Source: Physocladia obscura
Taxonomy: Eukaryota > Chytridiomycota > Chytridiomycetes > Chytridiales > Chytriomycetaceae
Assembly (NCBI GenBank): GCA_027596945.1
Contig: JADGJH010000483.1
Location: 1-17,953 of the forward strand
Length of the DNA: 17,953 nucleotides
Direction of reading: 5' to 3'
Part shown: positions 1-10,513 of the stretch, piece after piece
Numbering within the stretch: position 1 is the stretch's first letter
Layout of the letters: each line of letters starts with the position of its first letter
Translations under genes and position numbers: made by a program
The notes under the pieces: model-generated
Told to the model about the DNA's origin: nothing
The model's input: only the letters and a program-made list of their open reading frames with translations
Database searches by the model: none

Positions 1-1682
1 GGTCTAAAATTAATTAACTTTCCTCTTGTATGCTCATCTGATGATACATAAGGACATCTTCTTACTGTTTCCTGCCTTACCAAAGGAGTACCATACCTCC
101 AACTCTATCAACTTGGTGGCTACAACAAATACTGGAAATTGACTGAAGTCTCATAGTAAGATCTCAAAAAAGGTGTGGTGATACTTATTTCAATATTTTT
201 ATTAAAATACGCATCGTATTGCAGGTGAGCCAATGGCCACTGGGTATTACATTTCAACTCATTTACAAAAGAATGGGTTTTAACTGTTACCAGCTTGTTT
301 TTAATGCTTGTTGACAGCCCTCATGCTGCATGCACAGTATTTAGCTGCAGCATATGTTTTGCAGCACAAGGTCATCCATGTAACTGTTTGACAATTGTTC
401 CACATCATACATTTGCACACATTCACTTAGTTTTACAAGCAATATTGACTGGTACTGCTGTCAAAGCAATGGAATTACAATAATCTACTGGAATTGCAGC
501 AAAAATAGAACAGCCAAACTTATATCTGTACCTTCCCTTCCAAATTGATTTCCCACTGTCCAAACAATTGTTGAATTGCTGCATACTTTGCTACGCTGGA
601 TGCAAAGAGTAAAATTGATAAACTATTTTCTGAAATTACAACGTACAAACCCCCAAATTCTCATCAACTTTCACCCAAACAAGTATCACACTACATTGGC
701 AGTATGAATGGAAAAGATTTTTGTGTATTAAGTCAAGTTGGTTCTTTTTTTCCCCATGGGTTCATAACCATTCCTGCTGGGTCTGGATTGCAAGCAGTTT
801 GTTGACAAAGCTGACTTACACAGTTGACTACATTGATTCTGATAAAATGGACTATTTACTGCAAAAATCAACAACTCTTATCCAGAAACTTTGTCACTCA
901 AATTTGAAGAAAGTGCCTAACTCTTTGAAAATTCACTTATTGTCACATAGAGCAGTTTTTGTTTGATCTGTTAAAACCCAATCAACTTAACCATACAACT
1001 CTGTACCTTGTGGACAGCTCAGGAATGTCTAACTTCTGATATTAGACATGAGGAAAAGGTGAGTTGAAGTTAATGTGATGATTAATATTATAAATGGTTT
1101 TTTCAGTTTTTGAAAAAATAAATTTTTTTTAAGACCTTCCAAGTTAACTTCGAACCTGAAACTCAAACAGTTTTGTATGACGTGGAAGTTCCTGAACAGA
1201 TGAATGGGGATGTGTGAAAAGTTATATCAAATTCAAATTTCCATTCAGCATCATATGATGTTGCATGATATTTCAGTGTTAGAGAGACAGTCTTTTCTTT
1301 ATGTCATCAAACAAAAAAAACAAAATAGTATGGCACTGCTCACTACTCATTGTAATACCTAATGTTATGACGGGTGCAACAAGAAGTGATCATAATTCAC
1401 ATGCTTCAGGTTGGATGATGAAGAATAAAAGTTTTTATTTTTTATTCAAATACAATTTATAATATACTGTGGATGTATAGTATCTATAATTTGTGACTAA
1501 AAAGTTGTTATATATATGTACTTGCAAACCCTAGTTTGCGTATCTATTTCAACTGGTGAGGGCATAGTGTGGAAACATAATTCACTTGATATTTTTGAAC
1601 ATTTGTTGTTTGATTGAATCAATTGTGTATTTTAATGTTACTAAATGAAAAAGATGTTTTGTAGTGCTATAGTCAACTTCAA
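1..1682. other. Gene-free AT-rich, CpG-poor flank of RAP1
   Basis: I see no intact gene here. Reading both strands gives only short open stretches broken by stops. CpG is scarce: I count about nine by eye, with long stretches holding none (for example 217-593 and 644-1150), whereas the RAP1 exons beside it have many. The part next to 1683 must include the RAP1 3' UTR, and AT-rich tracts around 1425-1460 could hold its cleavage and polyadenylation signals. The remainder reads like decayed repeat DNA. No tRNA-like or other RNA fold was recognised. Confidence 0.6.
230..966 (+). pseudogene. Possible degraded transposase fragment (hAT/DUF659-like?)
   Basis: Coding-like stretches on the + strand switch frame and are broken by stops. 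They include open stretches at 295-483 and 721-966, and between them a third-frame stretch around 520-650 with a leucine-rich patch (reading TVQTIVELLHTLLRWMQRV). This arrangement, and the loose similarity to the helical region of hAT/DUF659 transposases, suggests a decayed DNA transposon. I could not find an intact catalytic triad, terminal inverted repeats or a target-site duplication. The family call is weak inference; an unrelated decayed gene is possible. Confidence 0.25.
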
Positions 1683-4205
1683 TCATGGATTTTCCATTAA
1701 ACCAATCAAAAATCTCTGCCGCCCATTCACCAACAATACTCCTTTCCTTGCAATTAATTCCTTCATGGCATCTTCGTCATCTCCTTGTAAAATGACATCA
1801 TCTTCAGAAGTGAAAATCCATTTGAGCATATCTTGTTGCATTTGGCTCCTATCAAAATTTACCAGGAGAACTTCTCTTGCTCGTTGTTCATTACCCTTTT
1901 TTAAACATTAGTGAATCTAAAATTCAATGTAAATAATAAAATAAAATAATTAAACAAACCGAACACATCACCAATGCTTCACGAATTTTTAAGTCAGGCA
2001 GATTAAATTCACCAATCAAACGCATATATATTTGTGTGGCTTCCAGGGTCAATTCTTCATCACTATCATCTTCTGTGCTTTTAAGTTTCCTTTCAGCTGC
2101 AATCTCTTCATTTTCTGGTTGAGAAGTATCAAAAACACCAGAGAAATCTTGGAAGCTTTTTTCCATAAGTTCATCATCATCATTGTCATTATCTGAATTT
2201 TTGACAATCTCTTTCTGTCCTTCTTCATTATTTTCTTTCGTTTTCTGCTGCTCCAGCCGAAAGCGTTGCGTCAAATCTTGCCTTTCACTACCATCACCAT
2301 CAGACAATAATTCGGAACTATCAGCTTTTGCTCGTTTCCTTGCAATAGTGTTTGAAATTCCAGCACCGAAAAGTAATTCCGGCGGCATTGATGCCCGACG
2401 CCGTCGACTGCTACGCAAAACTTCTATGAGCTCGTCTGCAGCTGAACGCCGGCGTTTTTTATCGTCGAGTTTTCGTTTGGCTGCGGTAGCTGTTTCTGGT
2501 AGTCCCGGTGTTGCAGCTGCTATTACTGCAGCGACATTTGCACCTAATGAAGTACGCCTTGGAACTCCACCGCTGTGCCGCTTTACAAAGGCACGAAGTA
2601 ATGGATTTTCCACCTGTTTTGTGATATATTCGAATCCAGACATTAAATCCGTTGATTGAGAAATTATTGATCTACCATTTTTGTTAGGAGTCTTTTGAAG
2701 TATTTTTGACAAAGATCCAGAATTTGTTGGCTTTTTTGCAACAGGAGATAATTGAGTAACATTAGAGGATACAGGCTTTGTCGGTGATTGAGGAATGTCA
2801 GTTTCAATTGAAGATTCATTATATTGCCTGATAATTGCTGTTGATTTTGAAGGTGAGGCGCCAATTTCGTCATTTGACGTGAGGTTTCTTGAAGTTTGTA
2901 GATTTACGACTGAGAGTGAAGCATCGCCTGGAGATTTCGATAAGTCAAACTTTCGATTTTCAGGTGGGATTTGAATTTGGATATTGACGGGACGTTTTAC
3001 AGCACTGTTGTTGGTGGCGCTGGTATTTAAGTTTGGCAAAACCTCAATTAATTTTTGACTGGAACTCTTGCTACTTTCTCTTTTGCCTAGTTCATTCAAA
3101 AGTGCTTTTTTAATTCGAGTTTTGTGTAATACCCGAACCGATGGAGAGTTATTTGTATCGCTTTCGATTTTGCCAAGAAGATTCAGCGGTTTTTCTTTAG
3201 CAAGCAAATTAGATGACGCAAAACTTCGAGCAATATCTGGAGGTGACAATTCTTTTGGAAATTTGGAAGACAAATAAACAGAAGATTTGACAGGTTGATG
3301 CTGTTTTTTGGGCAGTTTGTGTTGCTGTTTTTGCCGTGGTTCTGGCTCGAGTTGTTGCTGTTGCTGTTGCTGAGAAAGATTCAGTTTTTTGGCAGCATTT
3401 TGTTGCTGAATTTGATATTCTTCCCGCAGTTCTTGGAGTTGTCCACTCGAAGTCAACTTTGGGAGCAAAATTTTAACAGCACGATCGCGCCACGACATAG
3501 CTGTATGTCGCGGGTTCTGAAAGGAGAAAAAAAAGAAAAAATATTATCATCATAAATGCAATTAGAATAATTACTGGTAAATAATAATAATAGGAATAAT
3601 AATAATAACTCGTTTATCAAACGTACCTTGTCCGCCAATTCTTGATATAACTTATTTCCACTGAGGTGTACGGTGTTTTGAACAAGAATTTTAATCAGTT
3701 CAGCATCGTCTTCTTTGGTGAAGGAAATTTTTGTTGATTTGGACGATCGGACAGCATTGGAAGCTGTATCTTCTCCAGTTCTTCCCAAACGATACATTTC
3801 CGGATTTTGAGGCAACGAACCTGTCCCAACAGCATCTGTGATAAATTTCCTGTTGGATATAAAACAAAAGATTAGTTATACTTGATACATACAACATGCA
3901 CTGTTATTTTTTTCGCTTTGATTAACGTACGTTGAATAAAAGTTGTCGTCGATTCTTGCAAGATTCTCGCTGCTAATGCGCATGGATATGTCCTTTTCAT
4001 GTGGTTCAACCACTTTGCCGCCATGACCCTATTGTTGGTTATGTTATTAAAAAGGATTCGTTCTTTGCAGAAACGATTAGGCAAAATGCTGACAGAGGCA
4101 ATCGATCACCTCAATCTGAGCTCGTACTAATCTGTGATCAGCAAGCTTCGCCGCAACTGTAAAACGCATTGGATTTTTTGTTGTTGGATCAACAAACAGA
4201 CTCAT
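1683..4205 (-). CDS. RAP1: RAP1 telomere-associated protein (BRCT, Myb, RCT), 728 aa
   Basis: Spliced from five exons on the minus strand: 4205-4110, 4028-3931, 3849-3627, 3516-1960 and 1895-1683; phases close and give 728 residues. Rap1 is a shelterin-type telomere and chromatin protein. The BRCT domain (about 1-87) starts MSLFV, has the GHGGKVV turn at 33-39 and ends NFYSTKFITDAV...MYRLG. The Myb domain (about 105-160) runs from ISFTKEDDAELI to NPRHTAMSWRDRAVKILLP and includes the family's SW-R-R helix. A long disordered linker follows, with seven glutamines near the Myb end and a basic NLS-like KKRRRS/SSRRRRAS region. The C-terminal RCT domain (about 630-725) has RLIGEFNL, EALVMCSG and a final KG...VNGRQRFLIGL segment across the last intron. 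Every domain of animal RAP1 is present. Only one Myb is recognisable, unlike budding yeast, so direct DNA binding is uncertain. Its neighbour on the same strand ends 129 bp upstream. Confidence 0.88.
3352..3372 (-). repeat. CAG/CAA polyglutamine tract in RAP1
   Basis: Seven alternating CAG/CAA glutamine codons lie in RAP1 exon 4 just after the Myb domain, inside a wider glutamine-rich stretch. Alternating codons reduce slippage, so this is probably a tolerated low-complexity linker rather than an unstable repeat. Confidence 0.85.
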
Positions 4206-4333
4206 TTCCCTTTTTCTCGAACACAAAATCAAAATATTGGCAAAAAAATCATGGAAGCTACTCGCTAATATTGGATAAAGAATAACCTAAAGCAAAATAC
4301 TTGTTAATACAATAAATAACCAGACAGGATCAG

Positions 4334-5974
4334 CTAACCAACAAGAGGTTCAACACTATCAAAATGAATTTCAAAAAACGATTCAATCGAATCATATGTC
4401 AGATCTGTTGTTCTTGTTAAAAAGGAAAGAAAAAAAAAGATCAAAAAGCTTACCATACGCTTGAACGTTATTGTGATGCGCATGTAGAAGTTCCACCAAC
4501 ATAATTTTTTTCGGCCCATATCCATTTTTCGCCACACTAACCCACCGTCTTCCTTCGCTCTCAAACCCAGTGTCAACTTCTTCTGTACCAGAAACAAATT
4601 TTCTGAAGCCTTGCACGCCAACTTCGGAAACTTCAATACATTGCGTGCCGTCGTTACGATGCGCAGAGACACCAATGGCAAACAGTTGCTCTGAATTTTT
4701 GCATGGGATTTCACGATCTTTGTCGCCGTGGATAAGCAGAACGGGAATATTCCTCAAATAAGGGATATGATCCCGTGAACGGAACTGGTCACGGATGCTG
4801 GATTTCATATATTCTACACAGTGTTATTTTTATAAAATAACATAAAAAGAGAAAAAACCTTCAAGTTGCGGAAAGAGTTTGACTGGAAGTAAAAGTGGAA
4901 GAACTTGGAACGCATTATACTCCAAAGCAGCATCAGCAATTGACGTGTATGCAGCCTGAAGGATGAGACCACGGGGAGTGACGTTATTTCGTTCAAGGTC
5001 ACGTGCAAGACGTGCTGCGACTCCAGTGCCCATGGAGTGACCAAGGAGAATAATTTGGTCATGAGAAACTGAAGAATATTGCGGTTAAATGTTTGATAAC
5101 CTATATATAATATAAACAACCTCCTTGATTAATAATCCAATCGTAGATTGCTTTTGCATCTATTGCCAGACCTTCTTCAGTTGGTGATCCTTCGGAATCC
5201 CCAAACCCTCTGAATCGGATGAAGAAAAAAAGAAGTTAAATTGGCAATAGAAACAATAAAAGACTGACCAACCTATAATCAATAGCAATAACATTTGCAT
5301 TCAGCCTTTCAGACAAATTCCGGTAAGTTGCAATTCGATTTGGAGAAGCCCTGCTTCCTGCATTTCCATGAAAGTACAAAAACACTGGGCGTTCAAGCAA
5401 TGCACGTTTTTGAATCGCTTCGTTCACACGAGCGCCATGGGGCGGCGCATTATTTTCGATGCCGACTTTTTCCTGAATGGCTGTAATTTGACGGTAAAAC
5501 ATCGCGGGCAAAACATGCCAAACTCCAAGCTTAATATTATCGGGTGTTTTGATTGAAAAATTATGGCATCTGTGAGCTGTAAAATACATTAGGAATGCGC
5601 TTTAAAAAATAACGAGGCATACCAGCAAATCCAAACGCCTCTGGTTTCGACAAATCGGCGAAAAACGGCTAAGGCCAAGAAATTTAGATGCGTCGTCGTT
5701 TATACAGAAATCTTTTCGGTAGAGTCCTTGAAAACTAGAAATAACTTACAAAGTTGACCTTATGCAAAAAGAGAAAGTGACGTTGGGGAATTTCAAGTGT
5801 TAAGAGAGCTAAAATAAGCTGCGGGGACAGATAAGGAAGAGTTAATGACTATTTAAAAAACAGCACATCAATACATACAGGATAGAACAATATCAGCGGC
5901 CAGATTAACACTAGAAAGATGAGTGAAACAACGTTGTAAAGATACGCAAAAAAAAGCGCTGCAAAATAATTCAT
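4334..5974 (-). CDS. ABHD12: ABHD12-like alpha/beta-hydrolase (lysophospholipase-type), 414 aa
   Basis: Eight exons, minus strand: 5974-5879, 5818-5750, 5668-5623, 5576-5273, 5209-5121, 5068-4859, 4813-4454, 4404-4334; introns are 45-81 bp and phases close to 414 residues. An in-frame TAG lies two codons before the ATG. Residues 1-45 form a hydrophobic membrane segment. The conserved ABHD12 entry region follows (PFFADLSKPEAFGF, then LGVWHVLPA), then oxyanion loop FLYFHGNAG, DYRGFGDSEGSP, the nucleophile elbow GHSMG (Ser213), HGDKD (acid probably Asp304) and HAHHNN (His382-His385, base probably His385). Members of this family hydrolyse lysophosphatidylserine and related monoacyl lipids at the ER or other membranes; the substrate here is inferred from family only. 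The fungal Bem46/ABHD13 group is the main alternative, but the LGVWH region favours ABHD12. The last exon's acceptor (AACAACAG) is the least certain junction. Confidence 0.83.
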
Positions 5975-6062
5975 CTCCTATTTTTTTCCGTTTCTGAAAT
6001 AGCATTAATTGGTTGTGACATACAAAAATGGGTTGTTTCTAAATTTATTTTAACTGTATTTA

Positions 6063-7441
6063 CTAAAAATCAGAATGAAGTGACGATTCGCGGTTTCTGC
6101 GACGAGTATATTCATCCCATGAACCATTATATTCCTTAACAACCTTCTTCTTTTGCTGTGGAACTGGAACTTTCACATTCTTCATGACTCTTTGTTGACC
6201 AACAGACTGTGCAATTTCAAGAGATCCAACAGGAATCACTCCTTCATCACCGCGCTTGGTAACTCCACGGACACCACTCATCACCACTCGGACAAGACAC
6301 CATCCATCCTCAAATGCTTCAATCATTTCAACAACATCACCCTTGTTGAGTCGGAGTTCGTCATCTAATTCAGGAGTGTGTGGGAATCGCATTCTCAGAC
6401 GAGACCCAGGAGCAGTTGGATCTACTGGTTCGGAAACATAATAGTCGTCAATCGCCGGCATTGGCGGCGGTTTATTTGTCGGTTGAGTGGCAAGGCGGCC
6501 GAGAGAATCACTACTTTTGTTCTGCTGTCTATTCAAAGAATTGCCAGTATTCGGCAATGGTCTTCCTAATGAGTTATTCCCAGACGGCAACGGTCGACCC
6601 AAAGAATTACCAGCAGAAGGTAAAGGTCTACCAAGTGAATTGTTGCCTGATGGTCTTCTTGGACGGTTTAGCGAGTTGTTCGAAGTAGGAGAGAGAGGAG
6701 TTGACGCTGCAGACCGCGGAGGGATAGTGGGTGTTCTAGTTGGTGCTGCAAAAACATTTGGGGCATTTGCTGGTTGCATAACCAGCTGGTTTTGCTGCTC
6801 TTGCTGCTGCTTCGTTGACGACCAATATTCAGGTGGCTGTTTTACAAAGCGTGTTTTACCAAGATAACGCTTTCGCCAGTAGAAGAAACCAAACACGGCA
6901 AGACCCACAACAACGAGTCCAGCAACTACACCACCAGCAATAGCAGCCGTGTTTGAGCCGCCCGAAGAGGGTGATGGGTTTGTAGTCGCACCCTGGTCGA
7001 CTGTAATTTGCCAGGTGGAGTTGCCAGCGCCCGCTTTGAATCCAGCAACAACATGTCCAGGAGTGGTACCGCCATTCAATGCTTCAAGTGCGACGAGGGC
7101 CTATTATGCATTAGTCGTTAGATCAGTATTTGCCAGATTGATTAGTGTTTGTTTGACTTGTCCGCAGAACGGCAGACACAACCAAGATAAACAACACCCA
7201 CCGATCCTGCATGCAGCAGCAGCGTTTGCGAAGCTCCCGGCGCAATCACCTGTGCGGCCCCCGCAGCAGAGGTTGGGCCGGACAGAATATTGTCGTTGCA
7301 ATTCGAGTCGACGTACGAGAACTCGAGCGGAATCGTGATGTTGTTTTCAATGAGAATTGCATATTGCGTGGAACTAGGATTCGGATCCGAACATCCTGCT
7401 GGGTGCAAGGCAGTCGCATTGATTAGGGCTGTCGTGCTCAT
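6063..7441 (-). CDS. Single-pass membrane protein with Fus1-like SH3 domain
   Basis: The large 3' exon (7100-6063, 345 codons if the TAG acceptor is used) holds a short ectodomain, a transmembrane helix (AGGVVAGLVVVGLAVFGFFYW, about 6880-6950), a basic WRKRYLG stop-transfer, a proline- and serine-rich linker with tandem SLGRPLP repeats, and a C-terminal SH3 domain (about 6390-6210: ELDDELRLNKGDVVEM, then DGWCLVRV). This order matches fungal Fus1-type proteins, which tether polarity or fusion machinery at the plasma membrane. The 5' exon starts at ATG 7441 and reads an extracellular-like sequence with ENNITIPLEFSYV and several cysteines. Its donor is unresolved: GTTTAT near 7192 with the TAG acceptor at 7101, or GTTGTG near 7182 with an AG near 7092-7082, both keep frame. 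The total is about 420-430 residues. No cleavable signal peptide is visible, so the helix may act as a signal anchor. Confidence 0.75.
6530..6680 (-). repeat. Tandem SLGRPLP-type repeats in the SH3 protein linker
   Basis: The coding sequence contains three close copies of a roughly 10-12 residue unit built on N-S-L-G-R-P-L-P separated by S/G/N-rich spacers, with two degenerate SLNR copies at the ends. The nucleotide sequence repeats in step (recurring proline/leucine/glycine codons). The unit has PLP and basic residues, so it could be an SH3 or WW ligand, or simply a flexible cytoplasmic tether. Confidence 0.75.
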
Positions 7442-7516
7442 CTCCAGATGAATCGCAAAGGAAAAAAATTGGAACTCCAGTCCTCGTGACTTCAAAAAAG
7501 TAAAAAAATTGTCATC
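7442..7516. promoter_or_regulatory. 75-bp divergent promoter between two surface-protein genes
   Basis: The ATG of the SH3 membrane protein (7441, minus) and the ATG of the secreted protein (7517, plus) point away from each other with 75 bp between. Any core promoters must lie in this gap or inside the opposite gene. No clear TATA element is visible. The arrangement suggests shared regulation, but this is inference from spacing alone. Confidence 0.4.
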
Positions 7517-9628
7517 ATGCAAACCAGCCTGTTTCGGCTGTTCTTTCTCCTGCTCCACTTCTTATGTGGAAGATCTCAAAATATCGGCACGAATACTACT
7601 GGAGTTTTTTATCAATTTTCTGGTTCAAATCCGCTGAGTATTACAAAGTGTGGGTCCGGTAACGTTGGTAAGATCTCATTTTCATTTCTTTTTTTTTCTA
7701 TTTTATTTAACGTTTAACTCACCATCAGCCGACTATGGGATTTTATATGTCACTGCAAACTTACTCACAGGAACGTCGACCAATTCAGCCACAAACGCGT
7801 CATATTTAAAATTTACTGTACAAAACTCAGGATATTTAATTGTAACTCCATCTTATTTCACTCAAAACGACATCAATACAATATCGAGTACTCTCACTAT
7901 AGTTCCGCAAGCGAACATATTGACTACGATTAACTCAAATACAACCATAAATATTGCATGGCTTTTGAGCGATCAGTATGGAAATTCTCTGACATGCAAC
8001 ATGCCCGTTGTCGTTCAGTACGCATTTTCTCCTTATTTGAACCCTGCTTCAACATTATCATTATCTACTGCCTCGAATCAGCCTATTCTGATTACGTCAA
8101 AAGTGTTTCAGATTTATGAACGACATGGTCTCAGCAGCTGGAACGCTAATGTAACAAGTGTCGGAGCTGCTTTTAATAAAGGAGGCTCTGGACTTTTGGA
8201 ATATTATAGCTCTGGTAATTGGCTCCCATTGCCTCTTACACAAAATATTCCATACGTGAGCAATAACTGAAGAAACAAATATTTTTTGCATAAAAATTAA
8301 ATTTAAAATAAAAAATTATCACTAGGAATGGATCGATATACAAGCTCTGCGATATAATCCAAACAGTTTTGTTGGAACCATATCGCTTATATTACAAGTT
8401 GGTACAACCAGGGGTTATTCGTTAACGCCTTGGTTAGATTCAATAACTTCCTTGCAAACTTTGCAAGGCACAATTACCATAAAAACAACCTCCAACACAA
8501 ATTCTTCATCGGTAGTGGCCGTTGCAAAACCGCCGGATGCTGGTCTTACATGTTATACTTCGTATCCAACAATTTTTGCCCCAACTGCAGCAACGCCAAT
8601 TGGTCCATATTGCATGAGCTTTTCGACAGTTGCAGGGCAATCTATCACAGCAACAGTATCAGATTTTCTCAGTGCGTCATTGACATTAACAACGAATGTT
8701 AACGCGGTTGTATATTTTGGCACTTCGGTGCAGCCATCTACAGATTATATCCCATCCGGAATGATTCTTTTACCCTTTGCAGGATTTTTGGACTACAGTG
8801 CATTTTACATTTACATCACACCGTCGACTGCACAAATCGTGACCAATAGTCTGACTTTTCTGACGCCTGAAGTTACTTATGCCGAAGCGCAAGCGGGGCT
8901 TACTGCTGGACAAATCACTGGTATCGCATTTGATCCAGTAGCAAAAACCAGCAGTCAATTTTTTCCAACATCCGTCAATCTTCAGGGACCACCGCAAATA
9001 ACAACAGCGCTTACAACTTCAAATGTGGGAATGTTTTTTTTTGCATTGGGATCGTCATCAAACGGAACAACGACAAGATCGGTTCCATACGGAACTGTGA
9101 CATTTATTGCCTCTTGGTTGACACGTGACTTTCAGTTTCCTATTGCAAACCATGGGTATCTTGTCGCAAGGATATCTTCAAACGTGAATGTCCGCGTAAC
9201 AATTTATTCAAAGTGTTCCATTATTTGGGTTCCAGGCGGTGCAGGAAAGTTTGACTGCTTTACTATTTCATACTCAACTTCCAGCGCATCGACTGTTGCA
9301 ATGACAATAGAGCTGCAGTACTTTTGGAACACTCCTATTAGCGCAGATTATAATGCCGTGAATTCAGACACTATCCAATGGGCGTGAGTGAAATATACTA
9401 TTATGCAGATTTAATTAAAAAACAATTTATAGAAATTCTACAAATTCGCTGGATGGTGGAAACTGGATGTATGCTCCGTCAATTCTAAATTTAGCAAACG
9501 GATCTGTATCAATAACGATTACTCAAGCTCAAATGGGACAATGGGCTGTCCTTGGTTTTGCAAACGGCGATTCAAAAGTTCAGTTTTCAGTGGGGTTTCT
9601 CATTTTTTTGGTTTTTTGTACAATTTGA
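7517..9628 (+). CDS. Secreted, probably GPI-anchored surface protein of unknown family, 643 aa
   Basis: Four exons, 7517-7667, 7729-8255, 8326-9383 and 9433-9628, with introns of 61, 70 and 49 bp; phases close to 643 residues. The N-terminus is a classic signal peptide (MQTSLFRLFFLLLHFLCGRS, cleavage near residue 20). The body is rich in Ser, Thr, Asn and aromatic residues with many N-glycosylation sequons (NTT, NAS, NVT, NGT, NST), as in extracellular beta-rich proteins. The C-terminus ends in a short hydrophobic tail (FSVGFLIFLVFCTI) after a small-residue NGDS patch at 623-626, as expected for a GPI-anchor signal; a single transmembrane helix is the alternative. I recognise no catalytic or named domain. 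Spacing of cysteines and repeated beta-like stretches suggests tandem extracellular modules, possibly lineage-specific. It is divergent from the SH3 membrane protein and ends 215 bp before RPC19. Confidence 0.78.
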
Positions 9629-9796
9629 GCACTTTCGCTATTATTTCGTTCGTTTCTTTATGAAGAAAAAAATATACCTGCCATAGCATTGAAAATAACT
9701 TGTAGAAGATCATTGATTTTACAAGCTGCTCTTCATAATGCCATACTTAAAATAAAAAAGTTTCAACATATTAACAAATGTTTTCTCTTTTCCATC

Positions 9797-9818
9797 TTTT
9801 TTTTTTTTTTTTTTTTAG
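9797..9818 (+). other. T20-AG tract upstream of RPC19 start
   Basis: A run of twenty T followed by AG lies 25 bp before the RPC19 ATG. It has the form of a 3' splice site, so RPC19 may have a 5' UTR intron. It could also be a plain poly(dA:dT) promoter element. The sequence alone does not decide. Confidence 0.35.
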
Positions 9819-9843
9819 TTTGTACTGGAAAAGCATTGGCAAA

Positions 9844-10513
9844 ATGGCCATGGTTGAACCTACTGAAGGCGTTGGTGTTCCATTCACCGAAGGCCCAAAG
9901 ATTGAGATTGTATGTAAGGTTTCCACGGCAATTTCTTGCGAGGAGAGCGGAACTAAGTGAAAGATGGCACTGCTTTTGGTCTCAAACAACAAAAAAACAA
10001 CAGTTGAAGGGTGATTATGACGATCCAACTGCAGTAACATTTGTTCTCAAGGACGAAGACCACACGATTGGAAACTCGCTGCGATATTTGCTGATGAAAA
10101 AGTTAGATTGTATAATTTATCTTCTACGATATTTTATTTAAATATAGTCCAACCGGGTTTTTGTTGGTTTTTTGTTGCTGTTACAGTCCACACGTTTCGT
10201 TCTGTGGATATTCACTGCCACATCCATCCGAATATAAAGTAAATTTACGAATTCAGACAGATGGTGGGAACTTCGATTGAAAAAATGCACATAATATTAA
10301 CTCTTAGTTTGTTTTTATGTTAGGACACATTTCAGCGGTGCAAGCATTTCACAAAGCTTTAGATGATTTGACAGAGCTGTGTGAGCATGTGCAAAAATCG
10401 TTTCAAGAAAAGGTTTGCTTTTTGTTTTTTTGCTTTTACCACAGCAATCACTGGTTTACTTTTGCTTTAAGTTTGATGAAGGTGGCTTTCAAATTGAAGA
10501 AGGAGCTTTGTAA
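9844..10513 (+). CDS. RPC19: RPC19: AC19 subunit shared by RNA polymerases I and III, 123 aa
   Basis: Five exons: 9844-9909, 10004-10101, 10187-10263, 10324-10412 and 10472-10513; introns of 94, 85, 60 and 59 bp, phases close to 123 residues. AC19 pairs with AC40 to form the alpha-like assembly platform of Pol I and Pol III in the nucleus. The Rpb11/RpoA-type dimerisation fold is clear: [21 protein letters not shown] (30-50; EDHT-GN is the family signature), then [16 protein letters not shown] (55-70), VNLRIQTDG, and the amphipathic C-terminal helix [20 protein letters not shown]. The first intron is identified because only the acceptor at 10003 joins KIEI to LKGDYDDP in frame. The final acceptor at 10471 is preferred over one at 10444, which would leave a 32-bp intron; the difference is nine residues. 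A second ATG two codons in is an alternative start. Confidence 0.9.

Noticed and set aside
2183..2659. 158-codon + strand open frame inside RAP1
   Set aside because: Antisense shadow of the disordered RAP1 linker; Ser-rich composition and no start context.
7142..7558. Upstream ATG at 7558 for the SH3 membrane protein
   Set aside because: It would overlap the signal-peptide exon of the divergent gene, and the added segment has no signal or domain; ATG 7441 is preferred.
7620..7640. tRNA B-box-like GTTCAAATCC
   Set aside because: It lies in the coding exon of the surface protein, with no A-box or cloverleaf around it.
9689..10141. 150-codon + strand open frame over the RPC19 5' part
   Set aside because: It reads through the first RPC19 intron. 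Only the spliced frame joining KIEI to LKGDYDDP gives a conserved N-terminus.
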